A stretch of DNA of 60,306 nucleotides from Scytonema sp. UIC 10036. GTDB taxonomy: Bacteria; Cyanobacteriota; Cyanobacteriia; Cyanobacteriales; Nostocaceae. The translations under genes and the position numbers were made by a program. Of this stretch, positions 17,591 through 26,800 are shown piece after piece; position 1 is the stretch's first letter; each line of letters starts with the position of its first letter. Where the stretch lies: the NCBI RefSeq assembly GCF_009725235.1, contig NZ_WJFC01000069.1:1-60306 (forward strand), read 5' to 3'. The notes below the pieces were generated by a model. It was not told the origin of the DNA. It worked only from the letters and a program-made list of their open reading frames with translations, and ran no database searches.

Positions 17591-18511
17591 CTAAATAACT
17601 TCTCCGTAAATATCCATGATGGAGCTGAACAACCGCAGTGCATCAGATTTGGGACGCTGGAATGAATTGCGTCCGATAATCGAGCCAAACCCACCGCCAT
17701 TATGAATAGAGCGGATCTCATTGAGTATTGTTTCATCGCTTTCGGTTGGACCACCAGAGAAAATGACAATGCGCCGTCCATTAAAAGTACACTGTACTAC
17801 GTGACGTACCCGCTCAGTGAGCGTCCCAATTGGAATTTGCTCTTTTTCGTAAACTTTACGTGCCGCCTCTTGCTCAATGTGTGCGCTTGGCAGCTTGACC
17901 TTGATGATATGTGCGCCAAGTTGAGCAGCAATCTGTGCGGAATAACCAGTAACGTCAATCGCGGTTTCACCCTTTTTGCTCAAACCTGCCCCACGGGCAT
18001 AAGCCCAAATGACTACCACCAAGCCACAGCGCTTTGCTTCCTCAGCGTAGGCGCGGATCTGCTGATACATCTCCATCCGATGTGCCGAACCAGGGTAGAT
18101 AGTAAAGCCGATGCCCACACACCCCAAGCGTAGCGCATCTTCCACACTGCCAGTCAAAGCCTGGTTCGGGTCTTGTTCATCGTGGAGGACATCGTGGTCG
18201 TTAACTTTGAGAAGCAGGGGGATCTCGCCAGCAAACTCCCGTGCCCCTGCCTCCAAAAAACCTAAGGGGGCAGCATAGGCGTTACAGCCAGCCTCGATTG
18301 CCAGTTCAAAGTGATAGCGGGGGTCGTAAGCAGGTGGGTTAGAAGCAAAACTACGCGCAGGCCCATGTTCAAAGCCTTGATCCACTGGTAGGATTACTAG
18401 CTTACCAGTACCTGCAAGTTTGCCGTGGTTGAGCAGTCGGGACAAGTTGGTCAGTGTCCCCGGATTGTCGCTGCCATACCAACTGAGGATTTCTTGCACA
18501 TGTTTGCTCAT
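17591..18511 (-). CDS. fbaB: Class I fructose-bisphosphate aldolase (archaeal/DhnA type)
   Basis: 306 residues of the DhnA/FbaB class I aldolase family, which cleaves fructose 1,6-bisphosphate to two triose phosphates through a Schiff base. LPVDQGFEHGP (41-51) and the HIIKVKLPS segment (201-209), holding the candidate Schiff-base lysines 204/206, are present, as is the C-terminal phosphate-binding GGxxG-rich region. The start overlaps the end of the HAD phosphatase gene by 4 bp (18508-18511), so the two are translationally coupled. It completes a set that links hexose phosphates to triose phosphates. Cyanobacteria usually rely on class II aldolase, so this is probably an auxiliary enzyme. Confidence 0.9.
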   Translation of the reverse strand: MSKHVQEILSWYGSDNPGTLTNLSRLLNHGKLAGTGKLVILPVDQGFEHGPARSFASNPPAYDPRYHFELAIEAGCNAYAAPLGFLEAGAREFAGEIPLLLKVNDHDVLHDEQDPNQALTGSVEDALRLGCVGIGFTIYPGSAHRMEMYQQIRAYAEEAKRCGLVVVIWAYARGAGLSKKGETAIDVTGYSAQIAAQLGAHIIKVKLPSAHIEQEAARKVYEKEQIPIGTLTERVRHVVQCTFNGRRIVIFSGGPTESDETILNEIRSIHNGGGFGSIIGRNSFQRPKSDALRLFSSIMDIYGEVI

Positions 18512-19440
18512 CTTGTTTCTCCCATCTGATAAAGTTCGCCTGAGGTATGAGCCGAGATTTGGCTGCCCAAAATGTAGCGTTCTACTGCGTTGGCAAAGCC
18601 TTCGTCTTCGTTGGAGGTCGTCACATATTTGGCGGCGTGTTGCACATCCAGACTGGCATTGCCCATCGCGATGCTCAGGCCGCTTTTGGAGAACATTGGC
18701 ACATCGTTGGGCATATCCCCGATAGTTGCAATCTCTTGAGTGGGAATTGCCAGCATTTGTGAGAGCCGCTCGACCACAAACCCTTTGTTAGCACGTGGGT
18801 GGGTTACATCGAGGTAATAAGGTTGGCTGCGAGCAGCAGAGACCTGGTCAGAGCCACCTGAACTTGCACCAGCTTCGCAGCACACCCGATCTCTAAACTC
18901 CCTCTGGGTGTCAGCTTCGCACCGCGCCACTGCCTCTAGGTCGTCGCTGACGCCAACAATCTTTGCCACATTATCAAGTAAGTTATTAAATGTTGGCACG
19001 ACTATTGGTGGGAACTTGATTGTCCATTCTTCGCGGTCAACGTGGGGGGCGTGGCGATCGCGCACAAACCAGTCGCGATCGCTATAGAGCCAAACGTCTA
19101 GACCATGGGAATCAATAATCTCAACAACACGCTTGGCGATCGACGCGTTCAGGAGATTCTGCTCAACGATCGATAAATCTGGACGCAGGAACACCGCACC
19201 GTTGAAAGCAGCAATGGGTGCTGTCAAGGCGAGATCGTCGATGAGTGTTTTCATGCCTCGGGGTGGACGCCCGCTTGTAATTGTGAATGCGATGTCCGCC
19301 GCGTACAACTTACGCACCGCATTTCGCGCCCGCTCAGTCAGCACCTTCTGTTTCGTGACAAGGGTACCATCCACATCAGCAACCAGCAGTGAGACTTTCG
19401 GTGGTATTGACGAGGTATTTTTGTTACTTATTATAGTCAT
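18508..19440 (-). CDS. HAD-superfamily Cof-type sugar phosphatase
   Basis: 310 residues. Motif I is ADVDGTLV (Asp22, Asp24), a TSGRP motif II follows, and the late GDMPNDVPMF motif IV is present, defining a Cof/type IIB HAD hydrolase with a large cap domain. Such enzymes dephosphorylate sugar phosphates. The exact substrate cannot be read. A stretch of about 17 residues (CCEAGASSGGSDQVSAA) before SQPYYLDVTHP looks like an insertion relative to typical family members. The gene overlaps fba by 4 bp and follows zwf by 113 bp. Confidence 0.8.
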   Translation of the reverse strand: MTIISNKNTSSIPPKVSLLVADVDGTLVTKQKVLTERARNAVRKLYAADIAFTITSGRPPRGMKTLIDDLALTAPIAAFNGAVFLRPDLSIVEQNLLNASIAKRVVEIIDSHGLDVWLYSDRDWFVRDRHAPHVDREEWTIKFPPIVVPTFNNLLDNVAKIVGVSDDLEAVARCEADTQREFRDRVCCEAGASSGGSDQVSAARSQPYYLDVTHPRANKGFVVERLSQMLAIPTQEIATIGDMPNDVPMFSKSGLSIAMGNASLDVQHAAKYVTTSNEDEGFANAVERYILGSQISAHTSGELYQMGETR

Positions 19441-19553
19441 AATCTATGTCCTACAAGGGACAAATTGGTCTGTGTCGGTTTAACCTGGGTGTAGGCAGCC
19501 CGAAGCGCAGCGCCTAGCAGTGCCGCCTTATCATTCAATGTCGCCTGCTAGAA

Positions 19554-21074
19554 TCATGGGTCAATCCTCCGCCACTGCCGACCATCGCGCTCTAGCAAGT
19601 CGAAAGCTTCTTTCGGACCCCAAGTACCTGCTGCATAGTTGGGGAAACTACGCGGGGGTAAGGCTTTCCAGACATCCAGAATTGGTGTTACCACACTCCA
19701 CCCAAGTTCAACGTTGTCGGCTCGCTGGAATAGAGTGGCGTCGCCGATCGTGCAGTCGTAGAGCAGCGTCTCATAGCCAGTACTCGGCTGAGTGCCAAAG
19801 TAGTCAGCGTATTCAAAATCCATCTTCACCGCACCCATGCGTATGGAAGGACCAGGAACTTTAGCACCAAACTGCAAACTGATGCCTTCGTTGGGCTGGA
19901 TGCGTAAAACTAGAAAATTCGGTGTCAATTGCTCGACAGGTGTCTGACGGAACAGTAAAAACGGTACGTGCTTGAACTGAATGGCAATTTCAGTCACGCG
20001 ATTGGGTAGAACTTTGCCAGTACGCAGATAAAAAGGTACACCAGCCCAACGCCAGTTGTCAAGCATCAGCTTTAGCGCTACAAAGGTTTCAGTACCGGAA
20101 TCAGGAGCAACGCGCGGCTCAGCGCGGTAAGCAGGAACTGACGAGCCTTTCACCGTGCCTGCACCATATTGACCGCGTACTGTCTGGGTAAGAACTTCTT
20201 CTGGGCTCAACGGTTGGATTGCCCGCAACAGTTTAGACTTCTCATCCCGCACTGCATCGGCTTCAAACGAAAGCGGCGGCTCCATTGCTATCAGCGCCAG
20301 CAACTGAAACATATGGTTTTGCACCATGTCCCGCAACGCACCTGCTTCTTCATAGTAGCCGCCCCTGCCTTCTACGCCAACACTCTCAGCAACCGTAATT
20401 TGCACGTGATCGATGTAACGACGGTTCCAGACAGGCTCAAATAAACCGTTACCGAATCGAAAGACTAAGATGTTCTGCACCGTCTCTTTACCGAGGTAGT
20501 GATCGATACGATAAACTTGGCTTTCTTTCAACACGGCACTGATATTTTTATTAAGAGCGCGAGCCGAATCAAAATCATGCCCAAAGGGCTTCTCAATAAT
20601 CACTCGCCGCCAAGTATTTTCTTCTTCACGAGTTAGCCCAGCAGTCCCAAGTTGCCACATAATATCGTTAAAGAAGTTGGGCGCTGTCGCTAGATAGTAT
20701 AAGTAATTGCCACGCGTGCCGCATTCTTGGTCTACAGTAGCCAGTAGATCCTGCAACTGCTCGTAAGTGCTGGGGTCTTGAAAGTCACCCGACAGATAGT
20801 AGAGGTGCTTTTCAAACGAATCCCAAAGGTGTGTGTCAACTGAAGTGGTCGCAAATTCATGAATCTCCCGACTCATTTTCTGGCGGAAGTCATCGCTGCT
20901 CATTTGGGCACGAGCCACTCCCACAACGGCAAACTCTTTAGGTAATAAGTTACTTTGTGCTAAGTTGTAAAGTGCTGGAATTAACTTGCGCTTGGTCAAA
21001 TCTCCAGCAGCGCCAAAGATTATCATTACGCAGGGGTCACCGCGCCGATCCAGCCGTTCATCAGTCATGTTCAT
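19554..21074 (-). CDS. zwf: Glucose-6-phosphate 1-dehydrogenase
   Basis: 506 residues, the normal length. It has the nucleotide-binding [10 protein letters not shown] (21-30), EKPFG (161-165) and the substrate-site signature RIDHYLGKE (189-197). It oxidises glucose 6-phosphate with NADP+, the entry step of the oxidative pentose phosphate pathway. In most cyanobacteria zwf is next to opcA, its redox-responsive activator, but no opcA is present here. That suggests a second, differently regulated copy. It is flanked by gnd (55 bp upstream) and the HAD gene. Confidence 0.95.
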   Translation of the reverse strand: MNMTDERLDRRGDPCVMIIFGAAGDLTKRKLIPALYNLAQSNLLPKEFAVVGVARAQMSSDDFRQKMSREIHEFATTSVDTHLWDSFEKHLYYLSGDFQDPSTYEQLQDLLATVDQECGTRGNYLYYLATAPNFFNDIMWQLGTAGLTREEENTWRRVIIEKPFGHDFDSARALNKNISAVLKESQVYRIDHYLGKETVQNILVFRFGNGLFEPVWNRRYIDHVQITVAESVGVEGRGGYYEEAGALRDMVQNHMFQLLALIAMEPPLSFEADAVRDEKSKLLRAIQPLSPEEVLTQTVRGQYGAGTVKGSSVPAYRAEPRVAPDSGTETFVALKLMLDNWRWAGVPFYLRTGKVLPNRVTEIAIQFKHVPFLLFRQTPVEQLTPNFLVLRIQPNEGISLQFGAKVPGPSIRMGAVKMDFEYADYFGTQPSTGYETLLYDCTIGDATLFQRADNVELGWSVVTPILDVWKALPPRSFPNYAAGTWGPKEAFDLLERDGRQWRRIDP

Positions 21075-21129
21075 TGTTTTTACCCCGTCATGGCTTTATC
21101 TTTCTCAATGCTTAGCCTCAATACGCTTC

Positions 21130-22110
21130 TTATCTGCCTTTATGCTCTATGTGTCCGCCGAACTTTTGCCGCATCGCTGATAGAATCTTCTCGGCAAAAG
21201 TGTGTTCTTGGCGCGAGCGGAAGCGGGTGTAGAGTGACGCTGACAGCACATCAGCAGGTACGGCTGACTCTATCGCTGCCATAATTGTCCAGCGCCCTTC
21301 GCCAGAGTCCTGCACAAAGCCTGTATAATCGGAAAGAGTTGGGTTTTCGGCTAGAGCCATCGCCGCTAGGTCTAGTAGCCACGAGCCCACAACGCTGCCT
21401 CGACGCCAGACTTCGGCAATGTCTGCCACATTAAGGTCATAGCGGTAAGCCTCGGACAGTTCTTGCGAGTTGGCATTACGGAAGATATCGAAGCCTTCGG
21501 CGTAGGCTTGCATTAGGGCATACTCAATGCCGTTGTGAACCATCTTGACAAAATGTCCGGCACCGCTTGAACCACAGTGCAAGTAGCCAGCCTCTGCAGT
21601 GCTGCTTAGTTTTTCGCGTCCCGGCGTGCGGGAAATGTCACCCCGTCCGGGAGCAATAGTTTTGAAAATTGGATCTAGATGTTCAACACTCCCTTTTCCG
21701 CCACCAATCATGAGGCAGTAACCTCGTTCTAATCCCCACACTCCGCCACTGGTTCCCACATCGACATAGTTGATTCCCATATTTTGCAGAATCTTGGCAC
21801 GGCGCACATCGTCTTTATAGTAGGAATTACCACCATCAATGATGATATCATCTGGCTCCATCTTCTGTGCTAGCTCCATGACGATTTGCTCTGTTGCGTC
21901 ACCGGCTGGTACCATTACCCAAGCTACACGGGGTTTAGTCAATTGATTGACAAAATCGTCCAAGGAAGTTGTCCCTTGTGCCCCTTCACTTTCTAACTGC
22001 TTCACTTTGTCGGGTGTCCGGTTATATACGATACACTCGTGTCCGTCTCGTAGCAGCCGCCGGACTATATTTGCGCCCATGCGCCCCAGACCAATCATGC
22101 CTAGTTGCAT
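21130..22110 (-). CDS. gnd: 6-phosphogluconate dehydrogenase, short (YqeC/GndA-like) type
   Basis: 326 residues. The dinucleotide-binding loop GLGRMG is at 7-12, the substrate-loop [15 protein letters not shown] at 117-131, and the catalytic Lys189 and Asn193 lie in [13 protein letters not shown]. The length matches the short form of 6-phosphogluconate dehydrogenase, not the roughly 470-residue form common in cyanobacteria. It decarboxylates 6-phosphogluconate to ribulose 5-phosphate. The gene starts 27 bp after tal-pgi and is clearly in the same operon. The short form here supports acquisition of the cluster from outside. Confidence 0.93.
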   Translation of the reverse strand: MQLGMIGLGRMGANIVRRLLRDGHECIVYNRTPDKVKQLESEGAQGTTSLDDFVNQLTKPRVAWVMVPAGDATEQIVMELAQKMEPDDIIIDGGNSYYKDDVRRAKILQNMGINYVDVGTSGGVWGLERGYCLMIGGGKGSVEHLDPIFKTIAPGRGDISRTPGREKLSSTAEAGYLHCGSSGAGHFVKMVHNGIEYALMQAYAEGFDIFRNANSQELSEAYRYDLNVADIAEVWRRGSVVGSWLLDLAAMALAENPTLSDYTGFVQDSGEGRWTIMAAIESAVPADVLSASLYTRFRSRQEHTFAEKILSAMRQKFGGHIEHKGR

Positions 22111-22137
22111 GTTATTTCTCCAATTGAATTGTGTAAT

Positions 22138-25029
22138 TTAGAGCAAAACTTGCTTGATTGCTGTTTGTAAAGTCGTTAAACCTGCTTGCACATCCGAACC
22201 CAAATGCACTCGCAAAGCCCGTCGCGATCGCTCTGCCAAAACTTGAAAGTCGCCGCGTGCTTGAGCCGCTTTGACTACACCAAAGCTATATTTCTGTCCG
22301 GGCACAGGCAAATCAACTGTAGAATCGCAAGTAATTTGCAAAAAGACACCAGTATTCGGTCCGCCCTTATAAGCCTGCCCCGTAGAGTGTAAAAAGCGGG
22401 GACCGAAGCCCAAACAAGTTGCTACTTGCTTTGCATCGCGAACAGCTTGCCGGATTGCTTGTAGGTGCGCTTGATGTGGGTCATTCATCTCAACATAAGC
22501 CAGCAGAGCAAAGTAATCACTAACTTGGATGCGGTTTAGGTGTGCCCGCAAATAGCCCACCAGTGAGCGATCGCCTGTTGCTTCAAGGAGTGCTGCTGCA
22601 TTCTTCTGGTCTGTGAACAACTGAATACCGTTTTCTGCTAAAATCGGCGTTTCTGCTGGGAATGCACCCGTCTGTTCATACTCGGACGTCAACTGTCGCG
22701 TGGCGATTTTGCTTGCTTCTACATCTGGCTGGTTAAAGGCGTTAATCCCAATAATCGATCCTGCAACGGCAGTGGCGATTTCCCAACGGAAAAACTCCTG
22801 ACCTAATTGATAGGGGTCTCGTATTAGGATGCGTACTATCGGCTGCCCTGCTTGTTCCAAGGCATCTACTGCTGCATCCTGACTTGGATCTGGGGCTGAC
22901 TCCAGCCTCACGTAGACAAACAAGCGATCGCTGCCGTAGACCAGAGGCTTCCCTAAGGGTTCCTGGTCAATAGGAATCAATCCCTTGCCATCCTTGCCTG
23001 TTGACTCAGCCAGCAACTGCTCCAACCACGCCCCCAAGTCCGAGATACCGGGCGAGGTAATGAAGGTGACTTTGTCCCGACCCTGGTTTGCAAGCACCCC
23101 CAAAATTGTTCCCAGAACGACACCGGGATTGTCTGAGGCTGGGACGGTTGCAGCGCAAGAGTGTACCATTTCCTCAGTATAGTCCAAGAATTTTGCTACA
23201 TCCACTCCCGTAATCGCTGCAGGCACTAAGCCGAAATGTGACAGGGCAGAATACCTCCCGCCGATACTGGGTAAGCCAAAGAAAATGTTACGGAAGCCGT
23301 CACTTTCTGCCACCTGCTGGAGTTTCGATCCCGGATCGGTGATAGCAATAAAGCGTTTGCTTGCTTCTTCAGCACCAAGGACTTTCTGTACCCGGTCAAA
23401 GAAATACTGCTTGAAGATATTCGGCTCTAAAGTACCACCCGACTTACTAGACACGATAAACAGGGTGTTGGTCAAGTCTACTTTATTCTCAACCGCCTTA
23501 ATCTGGTCTGGATCTGTCGAGTCCAATACCTGTAATTCAGGGTAACCAAGTATTTTCCCAAAAGTGAGCTTCATCACTTCAGGGCACAGGCTAGACCCGC
23601 CCATTCCTAGTAGCAGTGCGTGCTTAAAACCCGCACTCTTCACTTCTTCGGCAAGTTTTTTAAGGTGGTCAATGTGCGCCAGTTGGTCTTCAGTGATGCC
23701 GAGCCAGCCAAGCCAACGATTCTCATCCGTACCTGTCCAGAGCGAAGCGTCCTGCGCCCACAATCGCCGCACCTTACCGTTAACAAGCCAATCTTTGAGA
23801 GATGCTTGAACGCTCTTGGCGAGATCCTCTGGCAAATAATAACTTTGTCGATCTAGGTTTGTGCCTAGCACCGCTTCACGCTTTTTCTCTACGGCACTTA
23901 ACAACTTGTCAAACGCTTCAATAAATAGCTGTACCCCCTCCGTCAATAACTGCTTTGTAACATCCTGCATTGAGATGTTGACGCGAGAGAGGGTTTCCAT
24001 TATGTCATGCGCTTCTTCTAAATGCTCTTTCAAGCTGGCACGCGGCTGTCCGCGATCGCGAAACGCCTCAAACGTTGCTGGAGGAATCGTGTTCACTGTA
24101 TCCGCACCAATGAGTTCCTCCACGTAAATCACGTCGCGGTATAAGGGGTTCTTCGTGCTGGTACTAGCCCACAAGAGTCGTTGCGTTTGTGCACCTTTAT
24201 CGGCTAACGCCTGCCATTGATCGCTCTGATAGATTTCCTGATAGCGTTGATAAGTCAGTTTAGCATTGGCAATAGCAACTTTGCCAATGACGGTGCGTAA
24301 GGACGCCTCTTCACTTGCACTGGTAGCTGTCTTAATACGGGCGGTGGCGATCGCATCAATCGCAGTATCAATGCGGCTGATGAAGAAGCTAGCAACGCTG
24401 GCTACCTGACTCACGTCCCCACCTTGCGCTGCAAACGCTTCTAAACCGCTGATGTAAGCATTCGCGACCAGCTCGTAGGTTTCTTGGGAGAATAGCAGCG
24501 TGACGTTAACGTTGATGCCCTCGCTAATCAGTTGCTCGATAGCAGGAATGCCTGCAGGCGTTGCGGGTACTTTAATCATTACGTTTTCTCGTCCGACCAC
24601 TTGCCAGAGTCGCCGCGCTTCCGCGATCGTTCCTTGCGTGTCGCGAGCAAGGTACGGTGATACTTCCAAGCTGACGTAGCCGTCACGCTTTTTCGTTTGC
24701 TCATAGACAGGCCGCAAGACATCAGCAGTGTCTTGAATATCGCTAATCGCCAATTGCTCATAGAGCGACATAGCGTCCATGTCTTGCTGCTGCTCAAGTG
24801 CAATCAGTGCATCATTATAGTCAGTACTGCCAGCAATGGCTTTCTCGAAAATGGCAGGGTTGGACGTGACACCACGCAATCCATCCTCATCCATCAAGCG
24901 TTGCAGTTCACCACTAGTAATCAAGCTGCGTCGAATATAGTCTAGCCAGACAGACTGCCCGTAATTTTGCAGGGTTTGCAAAGGATTCACAATTGCGTTT
25001 TTAAAAGCATTGATTAACGTTATTTGCAT
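22138..25029 (-). CDS. tal-pgi: Fused transaldolase / glucose-6-phosphate isomerase
   Basis: 963 residues. Residues about 1-370 are transaldolase (GVTSNPAIFEKAI, Schiff-base Lys153 in VMIKVPATPAG). Residues about 400-963 are phosphoglucose isomerase (LLLGMGGSSLCPEV, SSKSGGTLEPN, with the C-terminal segment intact). Bifunctional Tal-Pgi proteins of about 950 residues are known from several bacteria and cyanobacteria. The fusion couples recycling of sedoheptulose/erythrose phosphates to glucose 6-phosphate formation, feeding zwf downstream in the same cluster. It is the first intact gene of the operon, and its upstream region contains a decayed transketolase end and a 75-bp dispersed motif. Confidence 0.95.
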   Translation of the reverse strand: MQITLINAFKNAIVNPLQTLQNYGQSVWLDYIRRSLITSGELQRLMDEDGLRGVTSNPAIFEKAIAGSTDYNDALIALEQQQDMDAMSLYEQLAISDIQDTADVLRPVYEQTKKRDGYVSLEVSPYLARDTQGTIAEARRLWQVVGRENVMIKVPATPAGIPAIEQLISEGINVNVTLLFSQETYELVANAYISGLEAFAAQGGDVSQVASVASFFISRIDTAIDAIATARIKTATSASEEASLRTVIGKVAIANAKLTYQRYQEIYQSDQWQALADKGAQTQRLLWASTSTKNPLYRDVIYVEELIGADTVNTIPPATFEAFRDRGQPRASLKEHLEEAHDIMETLSRVNISMQDVTKQLLTEGVQLFIEAFDKLLSAVEKKREAVLGTNLDRQSYYLPEDLAKSVQASLKDWLVNGKVRRLWAQDASLWTGTDENRWLGWLGITEDQLAHIDHLKKLAEEVKSAGFKHALLLGMGGSSLCPEVMKLTFGKILGYPELQVLDSTDPDQIKAVENKVDLTNTLFIVSSKSGGTLEPNIFKQYFFDRVQKVLGAEEASKRFIAITDPGSKLQQVAESDGFRNIFFGLPSIGGRYSALSHFGLVPAAITGVDVAKFLDYTEEMVHSCAATVPASDNPGVVLGTILGVLANQGRDKVTFITSPGISDLGAWLEQLLAESTGKDGKGLIPIDQEPLGKPLVYGSDRLFVYVRLESAPDPSQDAAVDALEQAGQPIVRILIRDPYQLGQEFFRWEIATAVAGSIIGINAFNQPDVEASKIATRQLTSEYEQTGAFPAETPILAENGIQLFTDQKNAAALLEATGDRSLVGYLRAHLNRIQVSDYFALLAYVEMNDPHQAHLQAIRQAVRDAKQVATCLGFGPRFLHSTGQAYKGGPNTGVFLQITCDSTVDLPVPGQKYSFGVVKAAQARGDFQVLAERSRRALRVHLGSDVQAGLTTLQTAIKQVLL

Positions 25030-25109
25030 TACAGGTTCTCAATATGTTTTGCCAGTTACGGTGTTTTCCGCAGCAACAACCTTTAAAGGGGGTGAAGCCA
25101 AAGTAGCTT

Positions 25110-25250
25110 GGTCGTTTCCTCAGAGTTGAAGTTCCGAAGATATACGTTCAATGTGCGAGCTATTGTTGCCGACATACTGACCCCAACCAGAGGTAAAGGC
25201 TAGTTCGACACAGATTTAGACGCTACTGAGGAAGTTAACTCTGTGATTAA
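25110..25250 (-). pseudogene. Decayed transketolase 3' end
   Basis: The minus strand at 25168-25213 encodes CVELAFTSGWGQYVG, which aligns with CVEQASTFGWGQYVG of the intact transketolase at 40229-40274. The flanking 40-50 bases on each side also align loosely (for example tatacgttcaatgtgc against tatgcataccgatgcg). No open frame remains. It sits directly upstream of tal-pgi, so a transketolase gene was probably once the first gene of this cluster, as in other pentose-phosphate operons. Confidence 0.65.
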
Positions 25251-25251
25251 A

Positions 25252-25325
25252 GTTTTCACCTTTAAAAAAGGTTTCACCAGTTAAAATCCCTAAGTTAAGG
25301 ACAAACTTAAATTCTGCTGTAAGAG
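25252..25325 (+). repeat. 75-bp dispersed motif, copy 1
   Basis: It is similar, roughly three quarters identical by eye, to 43292-43366. The shared blocks are gttttcac, accagttaaaatc, taagg.c.aacttaa and ctgctgtaa. Shorter versions occur near 290 and 1770 on the opposite strand. Both long copies sit upstream of minus-strand genes. Whether it is regulatory or simply a repeat cannot be decided. Confidence 0.45.
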
Positions 25326-25346
25326 AACTCCACAAAAAAAATGATC

Positions 25347-25670
25347 CTATGGCAAGCCTAGTTGAGCAAAAATTTCAACAAACCATTTTTTAAGTTCTGG
25401 GAGACGGTTGATTTGTTTTTCAACTTCAGCCATTACTTCTTCTGTAAGTTTAACCCCAGTAGAGTAAACTTTTGTGACCAATTCAACAACCGGATTTTGA
25501 CCTTTAAAAGTAAGAGATCTAGCATGATAAAGCACTGATTCAACGGTATCAAGTAAGCTACTATTCCAATATTTCTCTAGCCAACCAAAACTACGTTCTG
25601 CGGGGTTATATTTGCTATGATAAGGAGGATAGCAAGGTAACCGTTCAGGGGGGTAAAAGGGCGATCGCAT
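25347..25670 (-). pseudogene. ISAzo13-type transposase C-terminal remnant
   Basis: 107 residues with the recognisable YPPYHSKYNPAERSFGWLEK block and the FKGQNPVVELVTKVYSTGVK tail of the DDE transposase of ISAzo13-like elements. The first five codons come from a HIP1-bearing repeat (gggcgatcgc, 25660), so the true N-terminal 300 or so residues are gone. Confidence 0.75.
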
Positions 25671-25888
25671 TAAAATTTAAAAAACACCAAAAAACAAGTA
25701 AAAACCTTGTTGGTAAACATATACATATGAACTAATATAGTCAAAGTATTGCTGACTAAAAATTAAGATGACAAGAAGATTAATCAAAAATTTAATTATT
25801 AAAAAAAGCCAATTATTTAACTAGGAAGCCAGAGTTTATCCTCAGTAACATTAACCTATTTTTCTATTAGTATAAGCACAATAAAAAT
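25671..25888. other. AT-rich gap between transposase remnants
   Basis: About 220 bp with no credible frame and no repeat that I can name. Confidence 0.3.
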
Positions 25889-26137
25889 TTAATAACGCTC
25901 TATTCCTGCTAAAACTTTTTCTAAATATTTGTTATCCCAGCCTGCGAGATTTCGTTTACGTTGAACTCCAGCCTTGACGGTTTTTTCTTGATTTAAAAGA
26001 TTCAAGGCAATATGTCTAACAATAGCTAAATTTTGGGGAGCATTGTCTTTTCTGTTATGTAATTTTTTGCGGTCTATCCTAGGGTCATCAATATCGCTAA
26101 AGTGCGAGTCTATTGTAATTTGAGGTTTCAGTTTCAT
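25889..26137 (-). pseudogene. ISAs1-family transposase C-terminal remnant
   Basis: 82 residues. The DRKKLHNRKDNAPQNLAIVR segment followed by HIALNLLNQEKT and AGWDNKYLEKVL is typical of the extreme C-terminus of ISAs1/H-repeat transposases, which are about 370 residues when complete. The rest is missing. Confidence 0.75.
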
Positions 26138-26800
26138 AATTATTATTTTTTGTATGAAATTACTTTAAATCTTCAAATGATATGGAAGTTGAGTATAATT
26201 TTGATATCAGTTTAGCAACCGTTTGACGAGCTGATTTTTTCACTATCTCTGTTCCCGTGGCACGATCGTTTCATGTGCTCAAACTTGACAATGAATTAAT
26301 CACACAATCATTTTCACTCCTACACGGAGACTAAATCAACTTATAACAATTTATGAGAATAACTATCTCCATTTATTTGATTCGGGTATGGGTTGCGATC
26401 GCGAAAACCAGCGATCGCAACCCATACCCGAATATTGATGAGTGTCACATATTCATTTTCGGGAATTTCTAATTTTGACACAAAATCAAATTTGGCTTCA
26501 GCATTAAGTCTAAAAGCTACTTCTATGGTACTTTCCAATTCTTTTTATCACTCCAATATGGTTGTTTTTCACGCCGCCCAATCCAATTGTCTTTTCGTAA
26601 TAATTTCATTACTAAATCTCTGACCAGCATCCTTATTCATATCTACGTATTTTTGTCAAGCTCATTTTTGACAAGTTTTAATTTGTTTGCCCTAGGGTCT
26701 AATACTATCTAATTTCTCACGTGGTTCAATAATTGTACCGCTGACCCGACCGATCGTATAAAATAGTATTGGAAATTTTATCTGAAAAACAGGAAGAGAA
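26138..26800. other. Intergenic region with HIP1 hairpin
   Basis: No confident gene is present. A minus-strand frame (26341-26538) begins MESTIEVAFRLNAEAKFDFV and might be a small conserved protein truncated by the hairpin at 26381-26432, but I cannot support it. The promoter of the gene at 26801 should lie in the last 100 bases. Confidence 0.35.
26381..26432. repeat. Perfect 22-bp inverted repeat carrying two HIP1 sites
   Basis: The left arm at 26381-26402 (starting ttcgggtatgggttgcgatc) is the exact reverse complement of 26411-26432, with an 8-base loop gaaaacca. Each arm ends in GCGATCGC at the loop side. The stem would be very stable in DNA or RNA. Confidence 0.9.

Noticed and set aside
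26341..26623. Small genes on both strands around the HIP1 hairpin
   Set aside because: One frame looks slightly protein-like at its start but runs through the hairpin. There is not enough support to call a gene.
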